Shown one piece after another: positions 1 through 8,864 of a stretch of DNA of 64,000 bases (positions within the stretch are counted from its first letter, which is position 1; the number at the start of each line of letters is the position of its first letter). The DNA comes from Bacilli bacterium. Lineage in GTDB: Bacteria; Bacillota_I; Bacilli_A; RF39; UBA660. The DNA is taken from the NCBI GenBank assembly GCA_900768345.1, contig CAAGCO010000020.1:62001-126000 (forward strand). Reading direction: 5' to 3'. Under the pieces are notes generated by a model, which was given only the letters and a program-made list of their open reading frames with translations, was not told where the DNA came from and searched no databases. The translations under genes were made by a program, and so were the position numbers.

Positions 1-1
1 A

Positions 2-1405
2 ACATTTTCTTTTATTGCATCATTTACACCATCTATTTTAAGAGCAACAATATTTTTTATATTATCTAGCGTTAATAAGATATATTATTTTTTCATAAAG
101 CCAAAGAATTTGCTTTATTTAACATTTGCAATATTAATTTTTATTAATCCATTTTATATATTTGATACTGGATTTATTTTATCATTTACAATTACTTATT
201 TTATACTTTTAATGAATGAAAAAATAACTATTGAAGGTAATATAAAATCTATATTAATAGTTAGTATGTTATCTTTTTTATCAAGTTTACCAATAATAAT
301 AAATTTATCATATGAGATAAACATAATTGGTTTTATAAATAATATATTTTTTATACCTTTAGTTACTAATATAATTTTCCCGCTCTCATTAATAGTTATA
401 TTAATACCAAAACTTAGCTTTATATTGCTTATTTTAACAAGAGTTATGGAAAAAGTATCAGCATTTAGTAGTAGTATACTTAATATTACTTTATATTTTC
501 AAAGGTTAAGTTATATGGAAATATTTATATATTATGTATTACTAATATTATCAATAAAGAAAAATAAAAAAGTATTAATTTTATTATTAATTTTTGTATT
601 TATATTATATATAAAACCCAATTTTAATAAGAATACATATGTATATTTTATCGATGTAGGACAAGGGGATTCAGCATTAATTATTACAGAAAATAACAAA
701 AGTATATTAATAGATACAGGAGGAAAATTAAGCTATAAAACAGAATCATGGAAGCAAAAGAACAAAGAATATAACTTAATGTCATTATCAATAATTCCCT
801 TTTTTAAAAGTATAGGTCTTAAAAAAATAGATTATCTTTTAATTACTCATGGAGACTTTGATCATATGGGAGAATCTATTAATTTAGTTAATAATTTTAA
901 AGTAGAGAAGGTTATATTTAATTGTGGTAAGTTTAATAATTTAGAAAGTAAATTAATTAAGGTATTAGATAAGAAAAAAATAAAATATTATGGTTGTATT
1001 AAAAAAATAGATAATTTATATTTCTTACAAACTAAAGAATACAATAATGAAAATGATAATAGTAATGTTATTTATACGGATTTAAATGGTTATAAATTTA
1101 TGTTTATGGGAGATGCTGGAGTAGAGAAAGAAAAAGATATATTAGATAAATACAATATATCAGATATAGATGTATTAAAAGTGGGACATCATGGTAGCAA
1201 AACAAGTAGTGGTAAAGGCTTTATTGATGAGATAAATCCAAATTATTCGATTATTAGTGTAGGTAAAAATAATAGATATGGCCATCCAAATAAAGAGGTA
1301 TTAAATAATTTGAGTGATTCAAAAATTTATAGAACAGATCAAGATGGTAGTATCATGTTTAAGATTAAAAAAAATAAATTAAGAATTGAGACATATAGTC
1401 CGTAG
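2..1405 (+). CDS. comEC: ComEC-type DNA uptake channel, 3' part
   Basis: The reading frame is open from base 2, so the gene begins upstream of the window; the TTG at 110 is not the true start. The N-terminal part shown carries the tail of the competence membrane domain (a 'PSILRAT' segment and several hydrophobic helices). The C-terminal half is a metallo-beta-lactamase-like domain with 'FIDVGQGDS', 'THGDFDHMG' and 'GHHGSKTS' metal-site motifs. This arrangement is that of ComEC/Rec2, the membrane channel that takes up single-stranded DNA during transformation. In Bacillus holA follows comEC; here an accessory block follows instead. The family assignment is firm; whether competence is active cannot be seen. 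Confidence 0.93.
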   Translation, partial: TFSFIASFTPSILRATIFFILSSVNKIYYFFIKPKNLLYLTFAILIFINPFYIFDTGFILSFTITYFILLMNEKITIEGNIKSILIVSMLSFLSSLPIIINLSYEINIIGFINNIFFIPLVTNIIFPLSLIVILIPKLSFILLILTRVMEKVSAFSSSILNITLYFQRLSYMEIFIYYVLLILSIKKNKKVLILLLIFVFILYIKPNFNKNTYVYFIDVGQGDSALIITENNKSILIDTGGKLSYKTESWKQKNKEYNLMSLSIIPFFKSIGLKKIDYLLITHGDFDHMGESINLVNNFKVEKVIFNCGKFNNLESKLIKVLDKKKIKYYGCIKKIDNLYFLQTKEYNNENDNSNVIYTDLNGYKFMFMGDAGVEKEKDILDKYNISDIDVLKVGHHGSKTSSGKGFIDEINPNYSIISVGKNNRYGHPNKEVLNNLSDSKIYRTDQDGSIMFKIKKNKLRIETYSP

Positions 1406-1417
1406 AAAGGAGCAGAT

Positions 1418-2308
1418 ATGAATTACTACAATGAGATAAAAAACAAATTAATTGATAATGAAATATATTCAAAAGTAAAAGATTATTCAAAGGAAAGGCA
1501 TAAAGTTATTACATATTTTGAGGTTGGTAAATTATTGGATGAAGCTGGTAGTAAGTATGGAGATAATATTTTAAATGATTATTCAATTAGACTGGCTGTT
1601 GAGTTTGGGAAAAAGTATAATGAGAGAACATTGAGACGTATTAGACAATATTATAGAATATTTAAAGATGAAAAACGGTCGCCACTGGCGACCAAATTGT
1701 CTTGGAGCCATTATTCTGAATTATTATCTATTAAAGATGAAAATGAATTGATATATTATATTAATATTGCATATGAAAGAAATTTATCTAAAAGAGAATT
1801 AAGAGAAATAATTAGAAACAAGGAATATGAAAGATTACCTAATGAAACTAAAAACAAATTAATACTTGCTGATGAAATTGAAGTGAAAGATTTAGTCCCT
1901 AATCCTATAATAATTAGAAATAAAAATAATATTGAAATAGTTACTGAGAAAGTATTACATAATTTAATATTGGAAGATATAGAATCATTTATGAGAGAAC
2001 TTGGTAATTCATTTAGTTTTATAGGTAGTGAATATAAAATAAAAATAGGTGATAGAAATCATTATATAGATTTGTTATCATTTAATATAAAGTTTAATTG
2101 TTATGTAGTAATTGAATTAAAAGTTACCCAATTTAAAGTTGAATATATTTCACAGGTTCAAAAGTATATGAATTACATAGATAAAAACTTAAAAGAAATA
2201 AGTAACAATAATACGATGGGAATATTAATATGCAAAAGAGAAAATAAATTTGTAATAGAATACTGTTCAGATGAAAGAATTGCTATTAGAGAATATCAAT
2301 TAGTATGA
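1418..2308 (+). CDS. YhcG/DUF1016-type PDDEXK nuclease-like protein
   Basis: This 296-residue protein has a helical N-terminal half with 'NERTLRRIRQYYRIF' and 'LSWSHYSELL', typical of the DUF1016 N-terminal domain. A C-terminal PDDEXK nuclease-like fold follows: 'HYIDLLSFN', then 'VVIELKVTQFK', where the D and the E-x-K supply the expected catalytic residues. An AGGAG site precedes the ATG. It starts 12 bases after comEC. Members of this family are often found beside restriction-modification or other mobile genes, but no methylase or other defence gene is adjacent here. The nuclease assignment is from motifs; its cellular role is unknown. Confidence 0.85.
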   Translation: MNYYNEIKNKLIDNEIYSKVKDYSKERHKVITYFEVGKLLDEAGSKYGDNILNDYSIRLAVEFGKKYNERTLRRIRQYYRIFKDEKRSPLATKLSWSHYSELLSIKDENELIYYINIAYERNLSKRELREIIRNKEYERLPNETKNKLILADEIEVKDLVPNPIIIRNKNNIEIVTEKVLHNLILEDIESFMRELGNSFSFIGSEYKIKIGDRNHYIDLLSFNIKFNCYVVIELKVTQFKVEYISQVQKYMNYIDKNLKEISNNNTMGILICKRENKFVIEYCSDERIAIREYQLV

Positions 2309-2335
2309 TATAATTAATATAGGAGTGATATTTTG

Positions 2336-2914
2336 ATGAATACAAAAAGTATTGAAGAATATATTTATTCTTTAGAAAATCCAAAAGAATGTAAAGAATT
2401 AACAATAAATAAATTAAGCATTACAGGAGAAGTTCAAACAGTTGATCTAAATGATTTATATAATTTTCCTAAGTTAGAAAGTTTATCTTTATGCAATATG
2501 ACAATCGGAGAAAACGATTTATTAATATTAGGAAAATTAGAAAATTTAAAAGTATTAAAACTATATAATTGTGATTTTTCTAATGATAATTTGTATGCAT
2601 ATTTTAACAGTATAGAAATTGAAGAATTAGTTATAGATAATACTGAAATGAATTTTAATGCTATTAAAAAGAAATATAATAAAGTAATTGCTAAAAATGT
2701 AGCAAATATATATGATATAAACTGTAATGAACTAGATATAAGTAAGGCAATAACAGTTGATTTTCAAAAGTTGTATTTTGAAAAATATGAAAAGTTAATA
2801 GTAAATAAATCTCAATATTTATCACAAAAAAATATTTTTATTGAATATAAAAATAATATTGAATTAGTAGTTAAAGATGACTATTATGATGAAATGGGAG
2901 ATATATATGAATAA
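2336..2914 (+). CDS. Leucine-rich-repeat-like protein, unknown function
   Basis: The 192-residue protein contains consecutive leucine-rich-repeat-like units near residues 40-100 ('LESLSLCNMTIGENDLLILG', 'LENLKVLKLYNCDFSNDNL', 'IEELVIDNTEM'). There is no signal peptide and no transmembrane segment, so it is probably cytoplasmic. The ATG at 2336 is preferred over the overlapping TTG at 2333 because the AGGAGTG site then lies at normal spacing. It overlaps the following transglutaminase-like gene by 8 bases, which suggests translational coupling and a shared role. I do not recognise a specific family. Confidence 0.7.
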   Translation: MNTKSIEEYIYSLENPKECKELTINKLSITGEVQTVDLNDLYNFPKLESLSLCNMTIGENDLLILGKLENLKVLKLYNCDFSNDNLYAYFNSIEIEELVIDNTEMNFNAIKKKYNKVIAKNVANIYDINCNELDISKAITVDFQKLYFEKYEKLIVNKSQYLSQKNIFIEYKNNIELVVKDDYYDEMGDIYE

Positions 2915-4076
2915 AATAAAGATTAATTCTCCATTAACTAATGAAACAATACAAAGAATAAATAGAATGGCTCAAAAAGAAAATATTATTATAGTTTTCA
3001 ATAATACTAAAGGTTTAAAACCAGATGATTTAATGAAACTTAATCAAAATGTTACAGTAAGTATTATAGGTGGTTTAGATACTAAAAAAGAAAAGTTTAA
3101 TAATGAACACTACCAAAAAAGAACTTACTATTCTCCAAAAGAGTTAATTAGCATTATTAATTTTTTTGAAAAAATCGAAAGGCAACTTAATCCACTATGG
3201 AGCGAACTAGAAAAATGTATGTTTGTATATCAAAAGATTTGTGAATATTCAAATTATGATGAATGTGAATATAATGGAAGAGATGCAGCAAGAAATTTAT
3301 TAGGAGTAATAACCGGAAAAAGTGTTTGCTCAGGTTATGCAATGATATTTAAAGAAGCTATGGATAGAATTAATATAAGATGTTACTATCAAAATAGAGA
3401 AGGACACCATGGTTGGAATATTGTTGAACTAGAAGGAAAACTATATGCGATAGAATTAACGTGGGATACATATAATAAAAAAGACAATAAATGTGGATTT
3501 AGAAATTTCTGCAGGGAGAATAGACAAAAATTTTATTCAAACAAGCATCATGATATAAGTACTGAGAAAGATGAACAAGAGTTTGATGTAACAGAATGTC
3601 CAGTTCCAATATTACAAAATGCTCTAAAAAAGATAAGTCAAGAGAGAATAAAAAGAATACCAGTTGAAAATCACAATGGAATAATGACATGTTCAATTGT
3701 TGGGCAACATATCGTTATTAAAGATAATATACCTTATTTACAAAATGGAACAACATCAAACACCTTTATTAGAAGTGATGGAAGTAGCTTTATACTAATT
3801 CCAACAAATAAATCAAATGGTCGAATTAGAGAATATATTTATTTAATATATATTCCCATGAGTCATACGATTCAAGCTACAAGAATATATAGTGAGATGG
3901 ATTTGTTAACTAATGACAAAGAATTAAGAAATAATATTACAAATAATTTACTATCAAATCAAAGAGTAGCAAGAAAAATAAATAGTTACAATGGTTATGT
4001 AGGGTATATTGAAAAAAATAGTACATTAAGATACTATAGTCCAGATGTTGAATCATCGTTAAATATATATAGATAA
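2907..4076 (+). CDS. Transglutaminase-like cysteine protein
   Basis: With the start at 2907 (GGGAG site just upstream, inside the preceding gene) the protein has 389 residues. The central region carries a transglutaminase/papain-like triad: Cys141 in 'SVCSGYAM', His168 in 'HHGWNIV' and Asp187 in 'ELTWDTYN'. This is the arrangement seen in bacterial transglutaminase-like domains that act as proteases or amide-modifying enzymes. No signal peptide or membrane helix is seen, so it probably acts in the cytoplasm or leaves by an unusual route. Coupling to the upstream repeat protein suggests they work as a pair. The substrate is unknown. Confidence 0.78.
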   Translation: MNKIKINSPLTNETIQRINRMAQKENIIIVFNNTKGLKPDDLMKLNQNVTVSIIGGLDTKKEKFNNEHYQKRTYYSPKELISIINFFEKIERQLNPLWSELEKCMFVYQKICEYSNYDECEYNGRDAARNLLGVITGKSVCSGYAMIFKEAMDRINIRCYYQNREGHHGWNIVELEGKLYAIELTWDTYNKKDNKCGFRNFCRENRQKFYSNKHHDISTEKDEQEFDVTECPVPILQNALKKISQERIKRIPVENHNGIMTCSIVGQHIVIKDNIPYLQNGTTSNTFIRSDGSSFILIPTNKSNGRIREYIYLIYIPMSHTIQATRIYSEMDLLTNDKELRNNITNNLLSNQRVARKINSYNGYVGYIEKNSTLRYYSPDVESSLNIYR

Positions 4077-4103
4077 TGATATAATAAAATATGAGGTAAT
4101 ATT

Positions 4104-4260
4104 ATGTTAGGAGCAATATATTGATACTAATTGTTGTATTGTAGGGTTTGCCGCAAAAATAATGTATGGTATGAAACTTACACAAATAAATGATGTAACG
4201 ACAAGTTTACTAAAAGAATATATAAAAATACTTACTAAAGTATATAAAATAGTTAATTAA
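4104..4260 (+). pseudogene. Decayed short gene remnant
   Basis: An ATG at 4104 with an upstream GAGGT site opens a frame that stops after six codons. The neighbouring frame from 4114 then reads about 48 clean codons ('IDTNCCIVGF', 'MKLTQINDVT', 'LLKEYIKIL') to a TAA at 4258-4260. A single frameshift would join the two. This looks like the end of a broken gene, but the fragment is too short to name. The rest of 4261-4543 has no coding signal; it holds the hairpin at 4460-4479 and the recombinase promoter. Confidence 0.4.
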
Positions 4261-4459
4261 TAGTTTAATTAATTATAATAATTATAAAAGAAAACATAAT
4301 ATATAGTAGATATAGAAAATATATCTAAATTTTAACCGCTCCTAGACTATTTAATATAATGTATAATAATCCTCTAAAAAACCATTATAAAAAACATGCA
4401 ACTTATTACATATAATCCATAAAATATAATGAGCCACCAAGTGGTGTTTATATAGATTG

Positions 4460-4484
4460 GGAACTATTCATATAGTTCCTTTAG
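4460..4484 (+). terminator. Weak hairpin terminator
   Basis: A perfect 7-bp stem (GGAACTA / TAGTTCC, 4460-4466 with 4473-4479) is followed by a short T-rich stretch. It would separate the accessory block from the recombinase gene. The T run is short, so termination may be partial. Confidence 0.45.
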
Positions 4485-4543
4485 TTTGCACTAACTAGAC
4501 ATAATTACTTCTTATTTTAATAAAAATGTAATATAATGAACTT

Positions 4544-5437
4544 ATGGATAAAGAAGAATTTCTTAAAATTAATGTTATAAATGATTTTATAAGTTATATA
4601 AGTAAAAAGAATTATTCTATAAATACATATACTTCTTATATTAACGACTTATACTATTTTTATATCTTTATAAAAAAGGACTTAAAAAAAGTAACATTTG
4701 AAGATGTAAAAGATTATTTAGAACATCTAAATTTAAAGAAAGAAAAACCATCTTCAGTAAGAAGAAAAATAAGTTCTTTAAAATCTTTTTATAAATTTTT
4801 ATATAAAAATAATTATATGGATAAAAAAGATTATCCACTTACTAAAGTTGCTTATCCTAAAATGGAAAAGAAACTTCCTAAGTTTATATATTATAATGAT
4901 TTACTTGAGATAATTAATGAGTCCACAAAAGATAAAGATGGAGTAAGAGATAGATTAATTATAGAAATGTTATATGCTACTGGTGTCAGAGTAAGTGAAC
5001 TTATAAATATTAAGATAAATGATATAGATTTTAATAATAGAAGAATTATAGTTTTAGGAAAAGGAAATAAAGAAAGAATAGTTTATTATGGTGAATATGC
5101 AGAAGAAGTATTAAAAGAATACATGAAAACACATGAAAGAAAAAATCATAATTATCTATTTGTAAATTCGAAAGGTGGACAACTTACTGATAGGGGAGTT
5201 AGATATATAATAGATAACATTATGTCTAAGTTATCAGTTAAAACACATGTTACACCACACGTATTAAGGCATACATTCGCAACTGATATGTTGAATAATG
5301 GATGTGATATAAAAGTAGTTCAAGAATTACTTGGACATAGTTCACTAAAAGCAACAGAGATTTATACCCATGTAACAAATGAACACCTAAAAAAAGTATA
5401 TTATGAATGTTTTCCAAGGAGGGATAAAGATGAGTAA
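4544..5437 (+). CDS. Tyrosine recombinase, XerC/XerD type
   Basis: The 297-residue protein has the SAM-like N-terminal DNA-binding half and a C-terminal catalytic domain with the full tyrosine recombinase set: Arg in 'ATGVRVSELI', Lys in 'VLGKGNKERIV', His-x-x-Arg in 'HVLRHTFA', His in 'LGHSSLKATEIYTH' and the nucleophilic Tyr in that last motif. Length and motifs match the XerC/XerD enzymes that resolve chromosome dimers at dif. No dif-like site or mobile element is evident nearby, so a housekeeping role is likely. A TATAAT box at 4532-4537 sits only six bases before the ATG and no Shine-Dalgarno is present, so the message may be leaderless. It overlaps tdk by 8 bases. Confidence 0.9.
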   Translation: MDKEEFLKINVINDFISYISKKNYSINTYTSYINDLYYFYIFIKKDLKKVTFEDVKDYLEHLNLKKEKPSSVRRKISSLKSFYKFLYKNNYMDKKDYPLTKVAYPKMEKKLPKFIYYNDLLEIINESTKDKDGVRDRLIIEMLYATGVRVSELINIKINDIDFNNRRIIVLGKGNKERIVYYGEYAEEVLKEYMKTHERKNHNYLFVNSKGGQLTDRGVRYIIDNIMSKLSVKTHVTPHVLRHTFATDMLNNGCDIKVVQELLGHSSLKATEIYTHVTNEHLKKVYYECFPRRDKDE

Positions 5438-6023
5438 ATTATATTTTAGATATGGAGCTATGAATAGTGGAAAAACAACACTATTATTACAAGTAGCACA
5501 TAACTATGAAGAAAGAGGAATGAAAGTAGTAATATTAAAACCTGGAATTGATACTAAGGGTGATGATAAAATAGTAACAAGAATAGGTCTTAAAAGAAAA
5601 GTAGACCATATAGTTAAAAATGATGAAAAACTAATTAATTACTTGTGTACTCTTCCACTAGATGTAGTTTGCGTATTAGTAGATGAAGCACAATTTCTAA
5701 CCCGCGATCAAGTAGATGACTTATTTATGTTTACTAAACTTAAAAACATTCCAGTAATTTGTTATGGCCTTAGAAGTGACTTTAAAACAATGGCATTCCC
5801 AGGAAGTCTTAGACTATTTGAAGTATCAGACGTCATGGAAGAATTAATAACTATTTGTAGATGCGGTAAAAGAGCAAAATTCAACGGAAGAATAGTAAAT
5901 GGAGAATTTACTTCAAACGGAGAACAAGTTGCAATAGATGGAGAAAATCATGTTGAATATGAATCTCTATGTGGAAAATGTTACCTTGAAAAAGTACTTG
6001 GAATAACATCTCTAGATGAATAA
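5430..6023 (+). CDS. tdk: Thymidine kinase
   Basis: The start at 5430 follows an AAGGAGGG site inside the recombinase gene, giving 197 residues. The P-loop is 'GAMNSGKTT', the catalytic DEAQ box is 'LVDEAQFL', the substrate lasso segment is 'GLRSDFKTMAF', and four zinc-binding cysteines are visible in 'CRCG' and 'CGKC'. It phosphorylates thymidine to dTMP in the salvage route, complementing the de novo block tmk-thyA-folA at 14.2-16.3 kb. A strong terminator follows directly. Confidence 0.95.
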   Translation: MSKLYFRYGAMNSGKTTLLLQVAHNYEERGMKVVILKPGIDTKGDDKIVTRIGLKRKVDHIVKNDEKLINYLCTLPLDVVCVLVDEAQFLTRDQVDDLFMFTKLKNIPVICYGLRSDFKTMAFPGSLRLFEVSDVMEELITICRCGKRAKFNGRIVNGEFTSNGEQVAIDGENHVEYESLCGKCYLEKVLGITSLDE

Positions 6024-6028
6024 ATTAA

Positions 6029-6053
6029 ATCACTAATTATTAGTGATTTTTTT
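6029..6053 (+). terminator. Rho-independent terminator after tdk
   Basis: A 7-bp stem ATCACTA / TAGTGAT with a 5-base loop is followed by an unbroken T run. Confidence 0.9.
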
Positions 6054-6094
6054 GTAAAATTTTCTTTAAATATCTTCTCTCAAAAATAATGCTA

Positions 6095-6133
6095 TGATAT
6101 AATAAATTAGTCGGTAACATATGTTGCATATGT
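6095..6133 (+). promoter_or_regulatory. Promoter and inverted repeat upstream of ppdK
   Basis: An extended -10 (TGA TATAAT, TATAAT at 6098-6103) precedes a perfect 7-bp inverted repeat ACATATG-TTG-CATATGT at 6117-6133, which would lie at about +8 of the transcript. The repeat could be an operator for a repressor or a small 5' hairpin. An AGGAGGG ribosome site follows before the ATG at 6162. Confidence 0.6.
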
Positions 6134-6161
6134 CTTAAATGACAGGAGGGAGATAATAAAT

Positions 6162-8780
6162 ATGAAGTATGTTTACATGTTTAGTGAAGGAAACAAAGAC
6201 ATGAAAAATCTACTTGGTGGTAAAGGTGCTAACTTAGCCGAAATGACTAGTATCGGTTTACCAGTTCCAAGAGGATTTACTGTTACTACTGAAGCTTGTA
6301 CTGCTTACTATGACGCAGGAAAAAAGATCAGTAAAGAAATCATAGATGAAATCTATGAAAAATTAGAAGAGTTAGAAAAACTAACTGGAAAGAAGATGGG
6401 AGACCTTAAAAATCCATTACTAGTATCAGTTCGTAGTGGTGCTAGAGCTAGTATGCCTGGTATGATGGATACAGTACTTAACTTAGGTCTAAATGATGAA
6501 GTATGTAAGTCATTTGCAGAAGCAACAAATAACAAGAGATTTGTTTATGACTCATATAGAAGATTTATAATGATGTTCGCAGATGTTGTTAAAGGATACA
6601 GCAAAAACTCATTTGAAAGAATCTTAGATAAAATCAAAGAAGAAAAAGGTGCAGAATACGATACAGATCTTAACGAAGATGATATGTATGAAATCGCAAT
6701 GAAATTCAAAGATGTTTATAAAGAACTTTCAGGAGTAGAATTCCCACAAGATCCAAAAGAACAATTAATCGAAGCAGTTACAGCTGTATTTAGAAGTTGG
6801 AATAATGAAAGAGCTATTTACTATAGACGTATGAATGATATTCCTTCTAGTTGGGGAACTGCAGTTAACGTTCAAGAAATGGTATATGGAAATAAAGGAG
6901 AAGATTGTGGAACAGGTGTTGCATTTACAAGAAATCCTGCTACAGGTGAAAAGAAACTTTATGGTGAATACCTAATGAATGCTCAAGGAGAAGATGTTGT
7001 TGCTGGTGTACGTACTCCAAAAACAATTGATACTCTAGCTGAAACAATGCCAGAAGCATATAATGAATTCGTTAAAACTTGTGAAATCTTAGAAAATCAT
7101 TATAAAGATATGCAAGATATGGAATTTACTATTGAAAATGGAAAACTATTCATGCTTCAAACTAGAAATGGTAAAAGAACTGCTGCTGCTGCATTAAAAA
7201 TCGCAGTAGATTTATATAATGAAGGAATGCTTACTAAAGAAGAAGCATTACTAAAAGTTGAACCTAAACAATTAGATCAACTATTACACCCAAATTTTGA
7301 TACTGACGCATTAAAGAAAGCAACTCCTATTGCTACAGGTTTAGCTGCTAGTCCAGGCGCTGGATGTGGTAAGATTTACTTTACTGCCGAAGAAGTAACT
7401 GAAGTTGCTAAAAGAGGAGAAGATACAATTCTTGTTAGACTTGAAACTTCACCAGAAGATATCGAAGGTATGAACCTTGCAAGAGGTGTACTTACTATTC
7501 GTGGTGGTATGACAAGTCACGCAGCAGTTGTTGCTCGTGGTATGGGTAGATGCTGTGTATCTGGATGTGGTGAACTAACGATAAGTGAGGGAAACAAAAC
7601 ATTAACTACTAAAGATGGAAAAGTATTCAAAGAAGGAGATTACATTTCAGTAGATGGAAGTACTGGTAAAGTATATGGCGAACAAATTAAGACAGTTGAA
7701 CCAGAAATTAGTGGTAACTTCGAAACATTTATGGGTTGGGCAGATGAAACTCGTAAATTACAAGTTAGAACAAATGCTGATACTCCAAGAGATGCTAAAC
7801 AAGCATTAAAATTTGGTGCTGAAGGAATCGGACTTTGTAGAACAGAACATATGTTCTTTGAAGAAGAAAGAATCTTTGCTATCCGTCAAATGATCGTATC
7901 TGATACAGTAGAACAAAGAGAAAAAGCATTAGCTAAATTATTACCAATGCAAAGAGGAGACTTCGAAGAATTATATAAAGAAATGAAAGGTTACCCAGTA
8001 ACAATTAGATTCTTAGACCCACCTCTACATGAATTCGTTCCACATACTGACGAAGAAATTAAACCACTTGCAAAAGAACTTGGAATGACATTCGAGGCAT
8101 TAAAAGACAAAATTGCAACATTACATGAATTTAACCCAATGATGGGACATCGTGGTTGTAGACTTGCTGTTACATATCCAGAAATTGCTAAAATGCAAAC
8201 TAGAGCTGTAATAGAAGCTGCTATCAATGTAGATAAATCAGGAATTAAAGTAGTTCCAGAAATTATGATTCCACTAGTTGGAGAAAAGAAAGAACTTGCT
8301 TATGTAAAGAGCATTGTAGTAGAAACAATTAATCAAGTATTTGAAGAACAAAATTATAAATTAGATTACAAGATTGGTACTATGATTGAAATACCAAGAG
8401 CTGCATTAACTGCTGATGAAATCGCAGAAGAAGCTGAATTCTTCTCATTTGGTACAAACGATTTAACACAAATGACATTCGGATTTAGCCGTGATGATGC
8501 TGGTAAATTCTTGAGTGACTACTATAGTAAACAAATTCTTGAAAGCGATCCATTCGCTAGAATAGATGAAAAAGGTGTGGGACAACTAGTTAAAATGGCT
8601 GCTGAAAAAGGTAGAAAGACTAGAAAAGACATTCACCTTGGAATTTGTGGAGAACATGGTGGAGACCCTGCTACAATTGACTTCTGTCATAGAGTAGGAC
8701 TAGACTATGTATCTTGTAGTCCATATAGAGTACCAATTGCTAGATTAGCTGCTGCACAAGCTGCTATCAATAATAAGTAA
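6162..8780 (+). CDS. ppdK: Pyruvate, phosphate dikinase
   Basis: This complete 872-residue enzyme interconverts pyruvate, ATP and phosphate with phosphoenolpyruvate, AMP and pyrophosphate. The N-terminal ATP-grasp part starts with 'LLGGKGANLAEM'. The swivelling phosphohistidine domain carries 'GGMTSHAAVVARGMG', where the His is phosphorylated and the Thr two residues before it is the usual regulatory site. The C-terminal PEP/pyruvate barrel ends with 'GICGEHGGDP', containing the catalytic Cys. In anaerobes it often replaces pyruvate kinase or runs pyrophosphate-linked glycolysis. Codons are enriched in C- and T-ending forms (ATC, GCT, GGT) compared with neighbours, suggesting high expression. 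No PPDK regulatory protein gene is in the window. Confidence 0.97.
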   Translation: MKYVYMFSEGNKDMKNLLGGKGANLAEMTSIGLPVPRGFTVTTEACTAYYDAGKKISKEIIDEIYEKLEELEKLTGKKMGDLKNPLLVSVRSGARASMPGMMDTVLNLGLNDEVCKSFAEATNNKRFVYDSYRRFIMMFADVVKGYSKNSFERILDKIKEEKGAEYDTDLNEDDMYEIAMKFKDVYKELSGVEFPQDPKEQLIEAVTAVFRSWNNERAIYYRRMNDIPSSWGTAVNVQEMVYGNKGEDCGTGVAFTRNPATGEKKLYGEYLMNAQGEDVVAGVRTPKTIDTLAETMPEAYNEFVKTCEILENHYKDMQDMEFTIENGKLFMLQTRNGKRTAAAALKIAVDLYNEGMLTKEEALLKVEPKQLDQLLHPNFDTDALKKATPIATGLAASPGAGCGKIYFTAEEVTEVAKRGEDTILVRLETSPEDIEGMNLARGVLTIRGGMTSHAAVVARGMGRCCVSGCGELTISEGNKTLTTKDGKVFKEGDYISVDGSTGKVYGEQIKTVEPEISGNFETFMGWADETRKLQVRTNADTPRDAKQALKFGAEGIGLCRTEHMFFEEERIFAIRQMIVSDTVEQREKALAKLLPMQRGDFEELYKEMKGYPVTIRFLDPPLHEFVPHTDEEIKPLAKELGMTFEALKDKIATLHEFNPMMGHRGCRLAVTYPEIAKMQTRAVIEAAINVDKSGIKVVPEIMIPLVGEKKELAYVKSIVVETINQVFEEQNYKLDYKIGTMIEIPRAALTADEIAEEAEFFSFGTNDLTQMTFGFSRDDAGKFLSDYYSKQILESDPFARIDEKGVGQLVKMAAEKGRKTRKDIHLGICGEHGGDPATIDFCHRVGLDYVSCSPYRVPIARLAAAQAAINNK

Positions 8781-8792
8781 TTTAAATAATAA

Positions 8793-8829
8793 AAGGTTGA
8801 AAATTTAAACTTAAATTTCAATCTTTTTT
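8793..8829 (+). terminator. Terminator after ppdK
   Basis: A long stem (arms near 8793-8806 and 8811-8824, one G-T pair) is followed by a T run. Confidence 0.8.
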
Positions 8830-8864
8830 AATGCATGATATAATAATCATAGAAGGTGGAAAAA

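Noticed and set aside
4544..5437. Recombinase as integrase of a mobile island
   Set aside because: Length and motifs fit housekeeping XerC/XerD, it is coupled to tdk, and no attachment repeats were seen at the block's edges.
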